From Amycolatopsis mongoliensis (GTDB lineage: Bacteria; Actinomycetota; Actinomycetes; Mycobacteriales; Pseudonocardiaceae), in contig NZ_CP127295.1 in assembly GCF_030285665.1 (NCBI RefSeq), forward strand, positions 3,906,001 to 3,970,000: a stretch of DNA of 64,000 bases, in the 5' to 3' direction. Under the pieces are notes generated by a model. That model was not told where the DNA came from and ran no database searches. It saw only the letters and a program-made list of their open reading frames with translations. The translations under genes were made by a program, and so were the position numbers. Below, one piece after another: positions 18,020 through 27,592 of this stretch; positions within the stretch are counted from its first letter, which is position 1, and every line of letters starts with the position of its first letter.

Positions 18020-18934
18020 TCAGCTGGCCGCCAGTTCGTCCCCCTTCCGCACCTGGGGAACCGCCGCCGGACTGCCCGCCGCGTCCGTCAGCGGTGCCAC
18101 GGTCGCCCGGAACGTCTCCAGCGCCTCCAGCTCCCGCCGTCGCGCCGACAGGAACCGTTGGAGGTGCGTGCTCGACAGGTTGAGCGCCTCCACCGCACCG
18201 CCCGCCGCCCGGTGCGCGGCCGCCGCCCCGGTGCGCACCTGCTCGACGTCGGCCTCCAGCGTCCGGTCGCTCGCCGCGAACAACGCCGCCGAGGCCAGCA
18301 CCCCGAACCCGGTCGGCCCGCACAGGAACACCCGCCGGTCGATGAGCCAGCGCAGCAGCTCCGGGTCGGTGTCCAGCGCCGCGACCACGGCGGCGTCGGA
18401 CGGGACGAACATGATCGTTCCGTAGATCGCGTCGGCCCAGCGCTGGTAGCCCTTGCCGGCCAGCTCGGCCGCCCGGGAGCGGACCTGCCGGACGTGCGCG
18501 CGCAGCGCGTCGATCCGCTCGTCCGGGTCGTTGGTCTCCACCGCCTCCGCCCAGATCGCCATGCTCGCCTTCGCGTCCACCGGCACCGTGCGGTCGCCGC
18601 CCACCCGCAGCACCATGTCCGGTTTCGCCGAGCCGCCGCCCCCCACGTCCGTCTGCAGGGTGAAGTGCAGGTTCTCGCGCAGCCCGAGCGCCCGCGCCGT
18701 CTCCACCAGCACCTGCTCGCCCAGTTCGCCACGCCCGCTGATCGAGGCGAACGCGACCTCGTAGCGGCGCAGCGCCAGCTGCTGCTGGTCCGACTTCGCC
18801 CGCTCGGCCGCCACCAGCCGGGCCGCCGCGTCCGCCCGGCGCATCCCGTCGTTGTAGAGCCGCCACAGCACCGCGACGGCGAACAGCAGCAGAACCGCGA
18901 GCACGATCGCCGCGGTGGTCAGCACCGTCGCCAC
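18020..18934 (-). CDS. rmuC: DNA recombination protein RmuC
   Basis: This 304-residue protein has an N-terminal membrane helix (about 5-24), a short coiled coil, and the RmuC nuclease-like domain with the motif P-V-D-A-K-A-S. In E. coli rmuC limits inversions at short inverted repeats. It is shorter than the E. coli protein because the coiled coil is reduced. The ATG follows a strong GGAGGAGGCGG site. It is divergent from sbcDC, whose products also act on DNA hairpins, so the block has a common theme of palindrome handling. Confidence 0.92.
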   Translation of the reverse strand: MATVLTTAAIVLAVLLLFAVAVLWRLYNDGMRRADAAARLVAAERAKSDQQQLALRRYEVAFASISGRGELGEQVLVETARALGLRENLHFTLQTDVGGGGSAKPDMVLRVGGDRTVPVDAKASMAIWAEAVETNDPDERIDALRAHVRQVRSRAAELAGKGYQRWADAIYGTIMFVPSDAAVVAALDTDPELLRWLIDRRVFLCGPTGFGVLASAALFAASDRTLEADVEQVRTGAAAAHRAAGGAVEALNLSSTHLQRFLSARRRELEALETFRATVAPLTDAAGSPAAVPQVRKGDELAAS

Positions 18935-19147
18935 TTCCGCCTCCTCCCTCCGGGCCGCCTGGTTCGGACCGCGCAGACATCATGGCGGACAGCACCGACA
19001 AAAACCGCGCCGATCCGTCGCTCTGGGTAGCTGACCTGCGAACAAACCGGATCCACGCAGGGCGTGTCCGAACCGGCACGCTCGTGTTAGTACACACGTT
19101 CGAGTGAGGAGGCGGCGAGTCTCCGCGGTTTCGTCGGGGCCGGGTCG

Positions 19148-19153
19148 TACCTT
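19148..19153 (+). promoter_or_regulatory. -10 hexamer for sbcD (leaderless)
   Basis: TACCTT ends 7 nt before the GTG at 19161. A CGTGT...ACACG inverted repeat lies at about 19083-19098, and might bind a regulator. It does not match the actinobacterial SOS box. Confidence 0.4.
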
Positions 19154-19160
19154 GGCCCCC

Positions 19161-20312
19161 GTGAGATTCCTGCACACCTCCGACTGGCACGTCGGGCGCA
19201 CGTTCCACGGCGCCGATCTGCTCGCGGAACAGGAAGCGGTGCTCGGGCACCTCGCCGACCTCGTGGCCGGCGAGGAGGTCGACGCCGTCCTGGTGGCAGG
19301 CGACATCTACGACCGCGCGGTGCCGTCGGCCGAGGCCGTCCGGGTGGCGACCGCGGCGGTCGCGCGGATCCGCGCCGCCGGCGCGCGACTGGTCGTCACC
19401 CCCGGGAACCACGACTCCGCGCCGCGGCTCGGCGCCTTCGCGGAGTTCGCCGCGGCGGGCGGGCTGCACCTGCGCACCACCGTCGGCGGCCTGGCCGAGC
19501 CGGTGCTCCTGGACGATCGCCACGGCCCGGTCGCCGTCTACGGAATCCCTTACCTGGAGCCGGAACCGGCGCGCCACGCGCTGGGCGTGCCGGACGCGCG
19601 CGGCCACACCGGCGTGCTCACCGAGGCCATGCGGCGGATCCGCGCGGACCTCGGAACCCGGCCGGGCGCCCGGTCGGTCGTGCTCGCGCACGCGTTCGTC
19701 ACCGGCGGCGAACCGACCGAGTCCGAGCGCACGATCGCGGTCGGCGGCGTCGAGCAGGTGCCCGGCTCGGTCTTCGACGGCGTCGACTACGTCGCGCTCG
19801 GCCACCTCCACGGACCGCAGACGCTCGCCGAGCACCTGCGGTACTCCGGCAGCCCGCTGGCGTACTCGTTTTCCGAGGCACGGCAACGCAAATCGGTCTG
19901 GCTGGTCGACCTGGACGCGAGCGGGCTCGCCGAAGTCCGCCGGCACGAACTGCCGGTGCCGCGCGCGCTGGCCACCCTCCGCGGGCAGCTCGAAGACCTG
20001 CTCGCGGACCCGGCGCACGACGAGCTCCTGGACCACTTCCTCTCGGTCACGGTCACCGACCCGGTCCGCCCGGTGGACGCGATGCGGCGGCTGCGCGGGC
20101 GCTTTCCCCACGCGGTGCACCTGGAGTGGGAACCCGAAGGCGGGTACAGCGGCGCCCCGCTGCGGTACTCCGACGCCGTGCGCGGCCGGTCGGACATCGA
20201 TATCTCGCGCAGCTTCCTCGACGACTGCCGCGGTGCCGCGCCGACCGAGAGCGAAGAGCGGCTCCTGTTCAAGGCCCTGGAAGCGGCCGACCGGGAGGCC
20301 CTCGCGAAATGA
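19161..20312 (+). CDS. sbcD: SbcD (Mre11-type) exonuclease subunit
   Basis: This 383-residue metallophosphoesterase nuclease has D-W-H at residues 9-11 (T-S-D-W-H-V-G), G-D-I-Y-D, G-N-H-D and a late G-H-L-H, which bind two metals. With SbcC it opens hairpins and trims protein-blocked DNA ends. The GTG start at 19161 gives the family N-terminus V-R-F-L-H-T-S-D. Its stop overlaps the sbcC start as ATGA, so the two are translationally coupled. Confidence 0.96.
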   Translation: MRFLHTSDWHVGRTFHGADLLAEQEAVLGHLADLVAGEEVDAVLVAGDIYDRAVPSAEAVRVATAAVARIRAAGARLVVTPGNHDSAPRLGAFAEFAAAGGLHLRTTVGGLAEPVLLDDRHGPVAVYGIPYLEPEPARHALGVPDARGHTGVLTEAMRRIRADLGTRPGARSVVLAHAFVTGGEPTESERTIAVGGVEQVPGSVFDGVDYVALGHLHGPQTLAEHLRYSGSPLAYSFSEARQRKSVWLVDLDASGLAEVRRHELPVPRALATLRGQLEDLLADPAHDELLDHFLSVTVTDPVRPVDAMRRLRGRFPHAVHLEWEPEGGYSGAPLRYSDAVRGRSDIDISRSFLDDCRGAAPTESEERLLFKALEAADREALAK

Positions 20313-23260
20313 GGCTGCACAGGCTGGAGGTCGAAGCCTTCGGGCCGTACTGCGCACGCGAAGTGGTCGACTTCGACGTGCTCGGCGCCGACGGTCTCTT
20401 CCTCCTGCACGGCGAAACCGGCGCGGGCAAGACCACGTTGCTCGACGCGATCGCGTTCGCGCTGTTCGGCGTGGTTCCCGGTGCGCGCAACGAAGCCAAG
20501 CGGCTGCGCTGCGACCTGGCCGAGCCCGACCAGGTCACCGAGGTCGCGCTGGAGCTCACCGTGCAGGGCCACCGGCTGAAGATCGTCCGCAACCCGGAGT
20601 ACCAGCGGCCGAAGCGGCGCGGCGAAGGCACGACCACCCAGCAGGCGCGGGTGTCGCTGAGCTGGGCCGGCACCGCGCCGGCCGGGCTCCCGCCGGAGGG
20701 CCTGATCCGGATCGAGGAGGTCGCGCGCACCGTCGAGCGGCTGCTCGGGATGACCGCGGCCCAGTTCTTCCAGGTGGTCCTGCTGCCGCAGGGCGAGTTC
20801 GCCCGGTTCCTGCGCTCGGACACCGCCGAGCGCGAGAAGCTGCTGGAGCGGCTCTTCGGCACCGAGCGCTTCGCCGACGTCGAACGCTGGTTCGCCGACC
20901 TGCGGGCCGAGCGGGGCCGGGAACTCGAGCAGCAGCAAGGAAAAGTGCGCGAACTGCTGGCCCGCTACGCGCAGGAGGCCCAGCAGGACCCGCCCGAGAC
21001 CGATGTCGGCGAGTGGGTCGCCACCGTGCTGGCGGCCTCCGCCGAACGCGCCGGGCAGGTCACGGCGGAGGAGGAACGCGCGCGCTCGGCGGCCCGGCGC
21101 GCGGACGTCTACCTCCAGGAAGAGCGCGCCGGTGCGGAGAAGATCCGCCGGGTCCGCACCGCGCACCTGCGGCTCCTCGAGATCACCGAGCAGGCGCCAC
21201 AACGCGCCGAGTGGGCCCAGGAGGTCGCGGCCGCGCGCCGGGCCGCCGGGGTCGCCGTGGAGGCCGACCTGCTCGACCGGCGCGCGGCCGAGCTGGCCGA
21301 AGCCGAGCAGGCGGAGAAGGCACGCGGCGCCCAGCTGCGGGAGTTCGGCACCCGGGCCACCGGCGACCTCAAGGCGCGGGCGGCCACCGCGCGGGAAGAA
21401 GCCGGCGCGGTCGCGGAGCTCGTCGCCGAGGCCGAGCAGCAGCAGCTCGACGTCATGCGGCGGGACGACCGGAAGCTGGCCGCCGTCACGGCCGGGCAGC
21501 AGGTCGAAGAGCTGACCGCCGAGCTGGCCGCCATCCCCGGCCAGCTGGCCAAGCTGCGGGCGGACGCGCTCGAGGCGGCCGAAGCCGAGGCGAAGCTCGA
21601 CGGCGCGCGCGCCCGGGTGGACGAGCTGAGGGCCTTCGCGCGCGACGCGGCCGAGCTGCCCGAGGCCCGCGCGAAGGTCGAGCGGGGCGAGGCGAAGCTG
21701 CGCGAAGTCGTCGACACGCACCAGGCGGCCCGGCAGCACCGGCTCGACCTGCGCGAGCGGCGGCTCGACGGCATGGCGGCCGAGCTGGCCGCCGCGATGC
21801 CGGACGGCGCGCCCTGCCCGGTCTGCGGGTCGGCCGAGCACCCGGCACCGGCGAACCGGGACGTCGCACTCGTCGACCCCGCCGAGGAACGTGCGGCCGA
21901 GGAGGCCGAGCAGGCCGCCGACGCGGTGCGGCAACGGGTCGTCGTCGCGCTGGAAGAGGCGAAAGCGCGGCTGGCGGGCTTGCTGGAACGGCTGGGCGAG
22001 CGCACGGCCGAGTCGATCACGGCGGAGCTGGCCGAGGCCCGCACGGCGGTCACTTCCCTGACGCAGCTGGCGGCCGGGAAGGCGAAGCTGGGCCAGCAGG
22101 TCGTGCTGCTGGAACGCGACCTCGAGCTGCGGACCGAACGCCGCCGCCGGGCCGAACAGGCGGCGACCGAGGCCACGACCGACGTCCGGGCCCTGGAAGA
22201 ACGGCTGGCCGAGCGCGAACGCCGGCTCGTCGCCGGGCGCGGCGACTTCGCGGACGTCGGTGCCCGGCGGGAGCACCTGGTCGGGCTGGCCGAGGCTCTC
22301 GAAGGGGTCGCCGAGGCCCGGACGGCCGTCGCGGGCGCCCGCGAGCGCGTCGCCCAGCAGCGGGCGCTGGTCGAGGCGGCGGTCAAGGCGAAGGGGTTCA
22401 CGTCGCTGAAGAAGGCTCGCGCCGCGATGCTGCCGGACGAGCAGATCGAGAAGCTGGAGCAGGGCATCGCCGAGGCCGAGGCCGCCGCGGCGGGAGCACG
22501 GGCGCTGCTGTCCGAGCCGGACCTCTTCGGGATCTCGCCGGACGACGTCGCGGACGTCGGCCGCGCGACCGACGCGGCCCAGCTGGCGCGGGCGCGCGCC
22601 GACTCGGCATTCGCGGCGCTGCGGGTGGCGACCGCTCAGCACGAGGAGCTGACGCGGCTGGCCGGCCTGCTGCGCAAAGCCCTCGCCGGCCTCGCCCCGG
22701 CCGAAGCGGCGTACGCCGAGCTGCGCGCGCTCGCGGACGTCGTCAACGGCCGTGGGCAGAACAGCCGGAAGATGTCGCTGCGCTCGTACGTGCTGGCGGC
22801 GCGGCTCGAAGAGGTGGCGGTCGCGGCCACCCACCGGCTGCGCACGATGAGCCAGGGGCGGTACTCGTTCGTGCACTCGGACGCGGCCGGGGCGCGCGGC
22901 ACCCGCGGTGGGCTCGGCATCGACGTGCTGGACGACTACTCGGGCACCATCCGCCCGGCGAAGACCCTGTCCGGCGGCGAGTCGTTCCTCGCGTCGCTGG
23001 CCCTGGCGCTGGGGCTGGCCGACGTCGTCGCCGGCGAGACCGGCGGCGCGCTGCTGGACACGCTGTTCGTCGACGAGGGGTTCGGCACACTGGACGCCGA
23101 AACCCTCGACGTGGTGATGAACATCCTCGACGAGCTCCGTGCGGGCGGCCGGGTGGTCGGCCTGGTGTCCCACGTCGAGGAGCTGCGGCAGCGCATCCCG
23201 ACGCGGCTGCGGGTCCGGAAGTCCCGCACGGGCTCGACGGTGGAGGTGCGCGCCGGTTGA
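20309..23260 (+). CDS. sbcC: SbcC (Rad50-type) SMC-like ATPase
   Basis: This 983-residue ATPase has Walker A G-E-T-G-A-G-K-T-T from residue 35, a first long coiled coil, the zinc hook C-P-V-C (Cys503, Cys506), a second coiled coil, the signature L-S-G-G-E-S at about 887-892, and Walker B ending F-V-D-E-G-F. With SbcD it forms the nuclease that processes hairpins and double-strand ends. The ATG overlaps the sbcD stop by four bases. Coiled-coil composition is strongly Ala/Glu/Arg, as expected in this GC range. Confidence 0.97.
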   Translation: MRLHRLEVEAFGPYCAREVVDFDVLGADGLFLLHGETGAGKTTLLDAIAFALFGVVPGARNEAKRLRCDLAEPDQVTEVALELTVQGHRLKIVRNPEYQRPKRRGEGTTTQQARVSLSWAGTAPAGLPPEGLIRIEEVARTVERLLGMTAAQFFQVVLLPQGEFARFLRSDTAEREKLLERLFGTERFADVERWFADLRAERGRELEQQQGKVRELLARYAQEAQQDPPETDVGEWVATVLAASAERAGQVTAEEERARSAARRADVYLQEERAGAEKIRRVRTAHLRLLEITEQAPQRAEWAQEVAAARRAAGVAVEADLLDRRAAELAEAEQAEKARGAQLREFGTRATGDLKARAATAREEAGAVAELVAEAEQQQLDVMRRDDRKLAAVTAGQQVEELTAELAAIPGQLAKLRADALEAAEAEAKLDGARARVDELRAFARDAAELPEARAKVERGEAKLREVVDTHQAARQHRLDLRERRLDGMAAELAAAMPDGAPCPVCGSAEHPAPANRDVALVDPAEERAAEEAEQAADAVRQRVVVALEEAKARLAGLLERLGERTAESITAELAEARTAVTSLTQLAAGKAKLGQQVVLLERDLELRTERRRRAEQAATEATTDVRALEERLAERERRLVAGRGDFADVGARREHLVGLAEALEGVAEARTAVAGARERVAQQRALVEAAVKAKGFTSLKKARAAMLPDEQIEKLEQGIAEAEAAAAGARALLSEPDLFGISPDDVADVGRATDAAQLARARADSAFAALRVATAQHEELTRLAGLLRKALAGLAPAEAAYAELRALADVVNGRGQNSRKMSLRSYVLAARLEEVAVAATHRLRTMSQGRYSFVHSDAAGARGTRGGLGIDVLDDYSGTIRPAKTLSGGESFLASLALALGLADVVAGETGGALLDTLFVDEGFGTLDAETLDVVMNILDELRAGGRVVGLVSHVEELRQRIPTRLRVRKSRTGSTVEVRAG

Positions 23261-23281
23261 GGATTCGGCCAAGATGAAGCC

Positions 23282-23473
23282 ATGACGGACCAGCCGCCGA
23301 ACGGCCTGCCCCGCTACCGCCTGCTCACCGGCCCGGACGACGCGAAGTTCTGCCACCGGGTCAGCGAGGCGCTCGACCTCGGCTACCGCCTGCACGGCTC
23401 GCCGGCCGCGACGTTCGACGGCGCCCAGGTGATCGTCGCGCAGGCGCTGCTGTGGCACGGCGAGCAGGGCTGA
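23282..23473 (+). CDS. Small DUF1737 protein, 63 aa
   Basis: A complete DUF1737 domain is visible: Y-R-L-L-T-G-P-D-D-A-K-F-C-H-R-V-S-E-A-L, then L-G-Y-R-L-H-G-S-P-A-x-T-F-D-G. Function is unknown; the fold is a short alpha/beta unit. It starts 21 bp after sbcC on the same strand, so it may be transcribed with sbcDC. It is convergent with ada-alkA. Confidence 0.85.
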   Translation: MTDQPPNGLPRYRLLTGPDDAKFCHRVSEALDLGYRLHGSPAATFDGAQVIVAQALLWHGEQG

Positions 23474-23515
23474 CACCGGCGCGCGGGCGGGGACGCTCCG
23501 GCCGGCAAAGCACCG

Positions 23516-24919
23516 TCAGCTGAGTCCGGCCGCCGCCTGGCGGAGATACCTGCCCGCGTACGAGCACCACGGCGTCCACGCCCGCGCGCGCTCGGCCAGC
23601 GAGTCCGGCGCCACGCCCAGCGCCTCGGCGCCTCGCCAGATCGCGGCGTCCTCCGCCAGCAAGACGTCCGGGGCGCCGAGGACGCGCATCAGCACGTAGT
23701 CCGCCGTCGACGGGTCGATGCCCGGGCACGCCAGCAACTCCTCCCGCAGGTCCGCCGCGTCGCGGCCGACGTGCACGTCCAGGCGGCCGTCGGCCAGCGC
23801 GTCGATTCCCGCGTGGTCCGGCAGCACCGCCGCGACCTGCGCCGCGGTCGGGAACAGGCGCGTCACGCCCCACTCGCCCGGGATCTCCTCGCCGAGCGAG
23901 GCCGGGACCCGGTCGTCCAGAAGAGCCCGGAGCACCAGTTCTTCGCCGTCGACGGTGCCCGGGACCCGGATCCCCGGCACGGCCTCGACCACCGGTGCCA
24001 GCGCGGGATCTGCACCGAGGACCCGGGTGACCGCCGCCGGGTCGGCGTCGAGGTCGAGCAGCCGGCGCACCCGGCTGACCGCGCTGCCGAGGTCGCGCAG
24101 GTCGGCCAGCAGCAGCTCGCAGCGCACGTGGTCCGGCTCCGGCGTCAGCCGGACGACGCCGGTGCCGTGCGCGAGCCGCAACGTCCGTGCGTAGGAGACC
24201 GAAGTCACCTCTTCGACGCCCGGAACCGCGTGGGCGGCGAAGAAGCGAAGCAACCCGGCAGCGTCGAAAGGCGGCCTGAACGGCAATCGCAGGCTGAGGC
24301 GCGTTCCGCCCCCGTCGCCGTGACGTCCACGTCGCGAAGCGGCGAAGGCGCGAAGCTGCGACGGCGTCGTCGCGAACACCTCGCGGATCGTCTCGTTGAA
24401 CTGCCGGACGCTGGAGAAGCCCGCCGCGAACGCGACGTCCGTCAGCGGCAGTCCCGACATCTCGATCAGCAGCCGGGCCGAGTGCGCGCGGTGCGCCCGG
24501 GCCAGCGCGAGCGGCCCCGCGCCCAGCTCGGCGGTCAGCACCCGGCCGAGCTGGCGTTCCGAGTAGCCGAGCCGCCGCGCGAGACCCGGGACGCCTTCGC
24601 GCTCCACGGTCCCGTCGGAGATCAGGCGCATCGCCCGCGCGGCGAGGTCGGCGCGCACGTTCCAGTCCGGCGAGCCCGGCACGGCGTCGGGCAGGCAGCG
24701 GCGGCAGGCGCGGAAGCCGTTGGCCTGCGCGGCCGCCGACGTCGGGAAGAAGCGGACGTTCTTCACCTTCGGCGTCGACGCCGGGCACGACGGACGGCAG
24801 TAGATGCCGGTGGTGCGCACGGCCATGATGAACTGGCCGTCGAAGCGCGAGTCGCGGGCGGTGACCACGCGGTAGCAGCGCTCGGCGTCCCGCCAGAGTG
24901 CGAGCGTTTCGGTGACCAT
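23516..24919 (-). CDS. Bifunctional Ada-type regulator / AlkA DNA-3-methyladenine glycosylase
   Basis: This 467-residue fusion repairs alkylated DNA. The order is an Ada zinc domain (about 1-80, with Y-C-R-P-S-C and later C-R-R-C; the first Cys of such domains accepts methyl from phosphotriesters), an AraC-type DNA-binding domain (about 85-185), then an AlkA glycosylase domain (about 200-467). The last has a helix-hairpin-helix and the catalytic Asp in C-P-G-I-D-P-S-T-A-D-Y. This is the known actinobacterial AdaA-AlkA layout. It would both sense methylation and remove 3-methyladenine. Start is ATG 24919; an ATG four codons upstream is also possible. Confidence 0.93.
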   Translation of the reverse strand: MVTETLALWRDAERCYRVVTARDSRFDGQFIMAVRTTGIYCRPSCPASTPKVKNVRFFPTSAAAQANGFRACRRCLPDAVPGSPDWNVRADLAARAMRLISDGTVEREGVPGLARRLGYSERQLGRVLTAELGAGPLALARAHRAHSARLLIEMSGLPLTDVAFAAGFSSVRQFNETIREVFATTPSQLRAFAASRRGRHGDGGGTRLSLRLPFRPPFDAAGLLRFFAAHAVPGVEEVTSVSYARTLRLAHGTGVVRLTPEPDHVRCELLLADLRDLGSAVSRVRRLLDLDADPAAVTRVLGADPALAPVVEAVPGIRVPGTVDGEELVLRALLDDRVPASLGEEIPGEWGVTRLFPTAAQVAAVLPDHAGIDALADGRLDVHVGRDAADLREELLACPGIDPSTADYVLMRVLGAPDVLLAEDAAIWRGAEALGVAPDSLAERARAWTPWCSYAGRYLRQAAAGLS

Positions 24920-25007
24920 GGATCCGAGCATGCCAGCAGGTCAGCGCCGTCGCTGGCGGAAATCCGACGCGGCGTTGGGCGCGTGGGCCGCGGTCGGGCG
25001 AGACACG

Positions 25008-25013
25008 TAGACT
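25008..25013 (+). promoter_or_regulatory. -10 hexamer for ychF (leaderless)
   Basis: TAGACT ends 8 nt before the GTG at 25022. The same hexamer and a similar spacing appear before the gene starting at 57843. Confidence 0.4.
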
Positions 25014-25021
25014 GCGGGGTC

Positions 25022-26432
<1,411 letters not shown>

Positions 26433-26478
26433 CGAGAGCACCAGGCTCCGCACGAGCTGCTCTGTCACGCTCGAAGCC

Positions 26479-26880
26479 GTGACTGCCTATGTGATCTCCG
26501 AGGTCGAAATCCTCGACGAAGCCCAGGCTCAGCGCTACCGCGAACTCGCTCAAGCCTCGATCGAAGCCCACGGAGGCCGCTACCTCGCGAGAGGCGCGAC
26601 ACCGACCGTGCTCGAAGGAAGCTCCGAGCGGAAAGTGATCATCGTCGAGTTCCCGGACCGGGAGACCGCCGAACGCTGGTACCGCTCCGACGACTACGCC
26701 GCCGCGCTGAAGATCAGGGCGACGGCGCTCGAGCGGCGGCTACTGCTGGTCGATGGGGTCGGCTCAGCCGAGGAGACCCAGCAACGCGATCGCGATCAGC
26801 ACCACCGCGGGGGCGAGGGTGTTGATCCAGGCGCGCTGGGCGGGGGTGAGGGTGGTGGTGCTGTTCATGGCGTTTCCTAG
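26479..26880 (+). CDS. DUF1330 protein with an odd C-terminal extension
   Basis: Residues 1-96 are a complete DUF1330 (dimeric ferredoxin-like) domain, with Y-R-E-L-A-Q-A-S-I-E-A-H-G-G-R-Y-L-A-R-G and a late W-Y-R-S-D-D-Y. The family usually ends here. The last 37 residues are low-complexity and lie opposite a minus-strand small gene (26764-26868), so this tail probably arises by read-through of the antisense frame. The GTG start has no clear ribosome site. The function of DUF1330 is not established. Confidence 0.75.
   Translation: MTAYVISEVEILDEAQAQRYRELAQASIEAHGGRYLARGATPTVLEGSSERKVIIVEFPDRETAERWYRSDDYAAALKIRATALERRLLLVDGVGSAEETQQRDRDQHHRGGEGVDPGALGGGEGGGAVHGVS
26764..26868 (-). CDS. Very small membrane protein, 34 aa
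   Basis: It reads M-N-S-T-T-T-L-T-P-A-Q-R-A-W-I-N-T-L then a hydrophobic helix (A-P-A-V-V-L-I-A-I-A-L-L-G-L-L-G) ending the protein. AGGAA lies 7 nt before the ATG. An in-frame ATG at 26922 would give 52 residues but has a poorer ribosome site. It is antisense to the tail of the DUF1330 gene. A polar head and one C-terminal helix suggest a tail-anchored micro-protein. Function is unknown. Confidence 0.55.
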   Translation of the reverse strand: MNSTTTLTPAQRAWINTLAPAVVLIAIALLGLLG

Positions 26881-26962
26881 GGCCGAAACCGATGCTTCCG
26901 CCCTGCTCAGCGCGCTGATCATGGTCTTCGTTAGCGGCTGTGATCGAACTCACCGGCGGGGC

Positions 26963-27070
26963 TCAGCCGTCCGGGTGACGGCGCGAGCGGACCGTGAACC
27001 AGAGCACGCCCCCGGCCGCCGCCACCATCGTCGCGAATGCCGCCGTGCCCACCACGATCGCCTGGGTCAT
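26963..27070 (-). CDS. Very small single-pass membrane protein, 35 aa
   Basis: It starts M-T-Q-A-I-V-V-G, has one helix (about residues 4-26, ending V-L-W-F) and a positively charged tail V-R-S-R-R-H, which predicts the C-terminus inside. A strong GGAGGAG site lies 7-9 nt before the ATG. It lies 73 bp after the pterin dehydratase gene on the same strand and 94 bp before the 34-aa gene. The three may share a transcript. The family is not recognised. Confidence 0.6.
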   Translation of the reverse strand: MTQAIVVGTAAFATMVAAAGGVLWFTVRSRRHPDG

Positions 27071-27143
27071 CTCGTCTCTCCTCCGTGAGTCGTTTACCGA
27101 GAGACGCCCAAACCGTGATTTCGTGCACTGTGAGTAGCCGGGG

Positions 27144-27428
27144 TCACAGTCCCGCGAGCACCGAGTCGATCTGCCCGGCCAGGTCGAAGTCCTTCGCCGT
27201 CAAACCGCCCGCCGAGTGCGTCGAAAGCCGGAACGTCAGCGTGCGCCAGCGGATGTCGATGTCCGGGTGGTGGTCGGCGGCCTCGGCCAGCACCGCGACG
27301 CGGTCCACCACCTCGATCGCCTGCGGGAAGCTCGCCAGCTCCACCTCGCGGGAGATCACCGCTCCGGAACGCGTCCAGCCCGTGCCCAGTCGTGCGTCGG
27401 CCTCGGAGTCGCTCAAGATTTCCGTCAT
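27144..27428 (-). CDS. 4a-hydroxytetrahydrobiopterin (pterin-4a-carbinolamine) dehydratase
   Basis: This 94-residue PCD/DCoH-family enzyme has the active-site motif E-A-A-D-H-H-P-D-I-D with the tandem His, then R-W-R-T-L-T-F. It normally recycles oxidised pterin cofactors. Many actinobacteria carry it without an evident aromatic hydroxylase next to it, and none is seen here, so the substrate may be a molybdopterin-like pterin. The ATG follows GGAGGC. It is divergent from the thiamine operon. Confidence 0.9.
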   Translation of the reverse strand: MTEILSDSEADARLGTGWTRSGAVISREVELASFPQAIEVVDRVAVLAEAADHHPDIDIRWRTLTFRLSTHSAGGLTAKDFDLAGQIDSVLAGL

Positions 27429-27467
27429 GCCTCCATCGTCCTGCGTCCTGGACTACGCTGCACGGTT

Positions 27468-27556
27468 GCCACGGGAGTCCGGTCGAGCCGGGCTGAGAGG
27501 CGGGGTCACCCGCGACCGTTCGCACCTGACCGGATCATGCCGGCGAAGGGAGGGCT
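27468..27556 (+). ncRNA. TPP riboswitch controlling the thiamine importer
   Basis: All the conserved parts of the THI element are present in order: ACGGGAGTCC, the C-T-G-A-G-A-G-G core at 27493-27500, then ACCTGACCGGATCATGCCGG from about 27524, and GCGAAGGGA. Shortly downstream, CCCTCCT (27560-27566) can pair either with GGGAGGG (27548-27554) at the end of the aptamer or with the AGGAGGG ribosome site of thiB (27582-27588). This suggests control of translation by ribosome-site masking. Confidence 0.93.
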
Positions 27557-27592
27557 TCACCCTCCTCGTCCGGCGAAGTGCAGGAGGGGTAG

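Noticed and set aside
19060..19160. SOS (LexA) box before sbcD
   Set aside because: Only half of the CGAAC-N4-GTTCG consensus is present (CGAAC near 19098 on the minus strand); the other half is GTGTAC.
17835..20357. An 840-codon minus-strand frame across rmuC, the gap and sbcD
   Set aside because: It crosses two well supported genes in another frame and shows no domain.
19787..23476. A 1229-codon open frame antisense to sbcDC
   Set aside because: It mirrors the sbcC coiled-coil codons in a high-GC genome, has Arg/Leu-rich random composition, no motif and no ribosome site. sbcC carries all family signatures.
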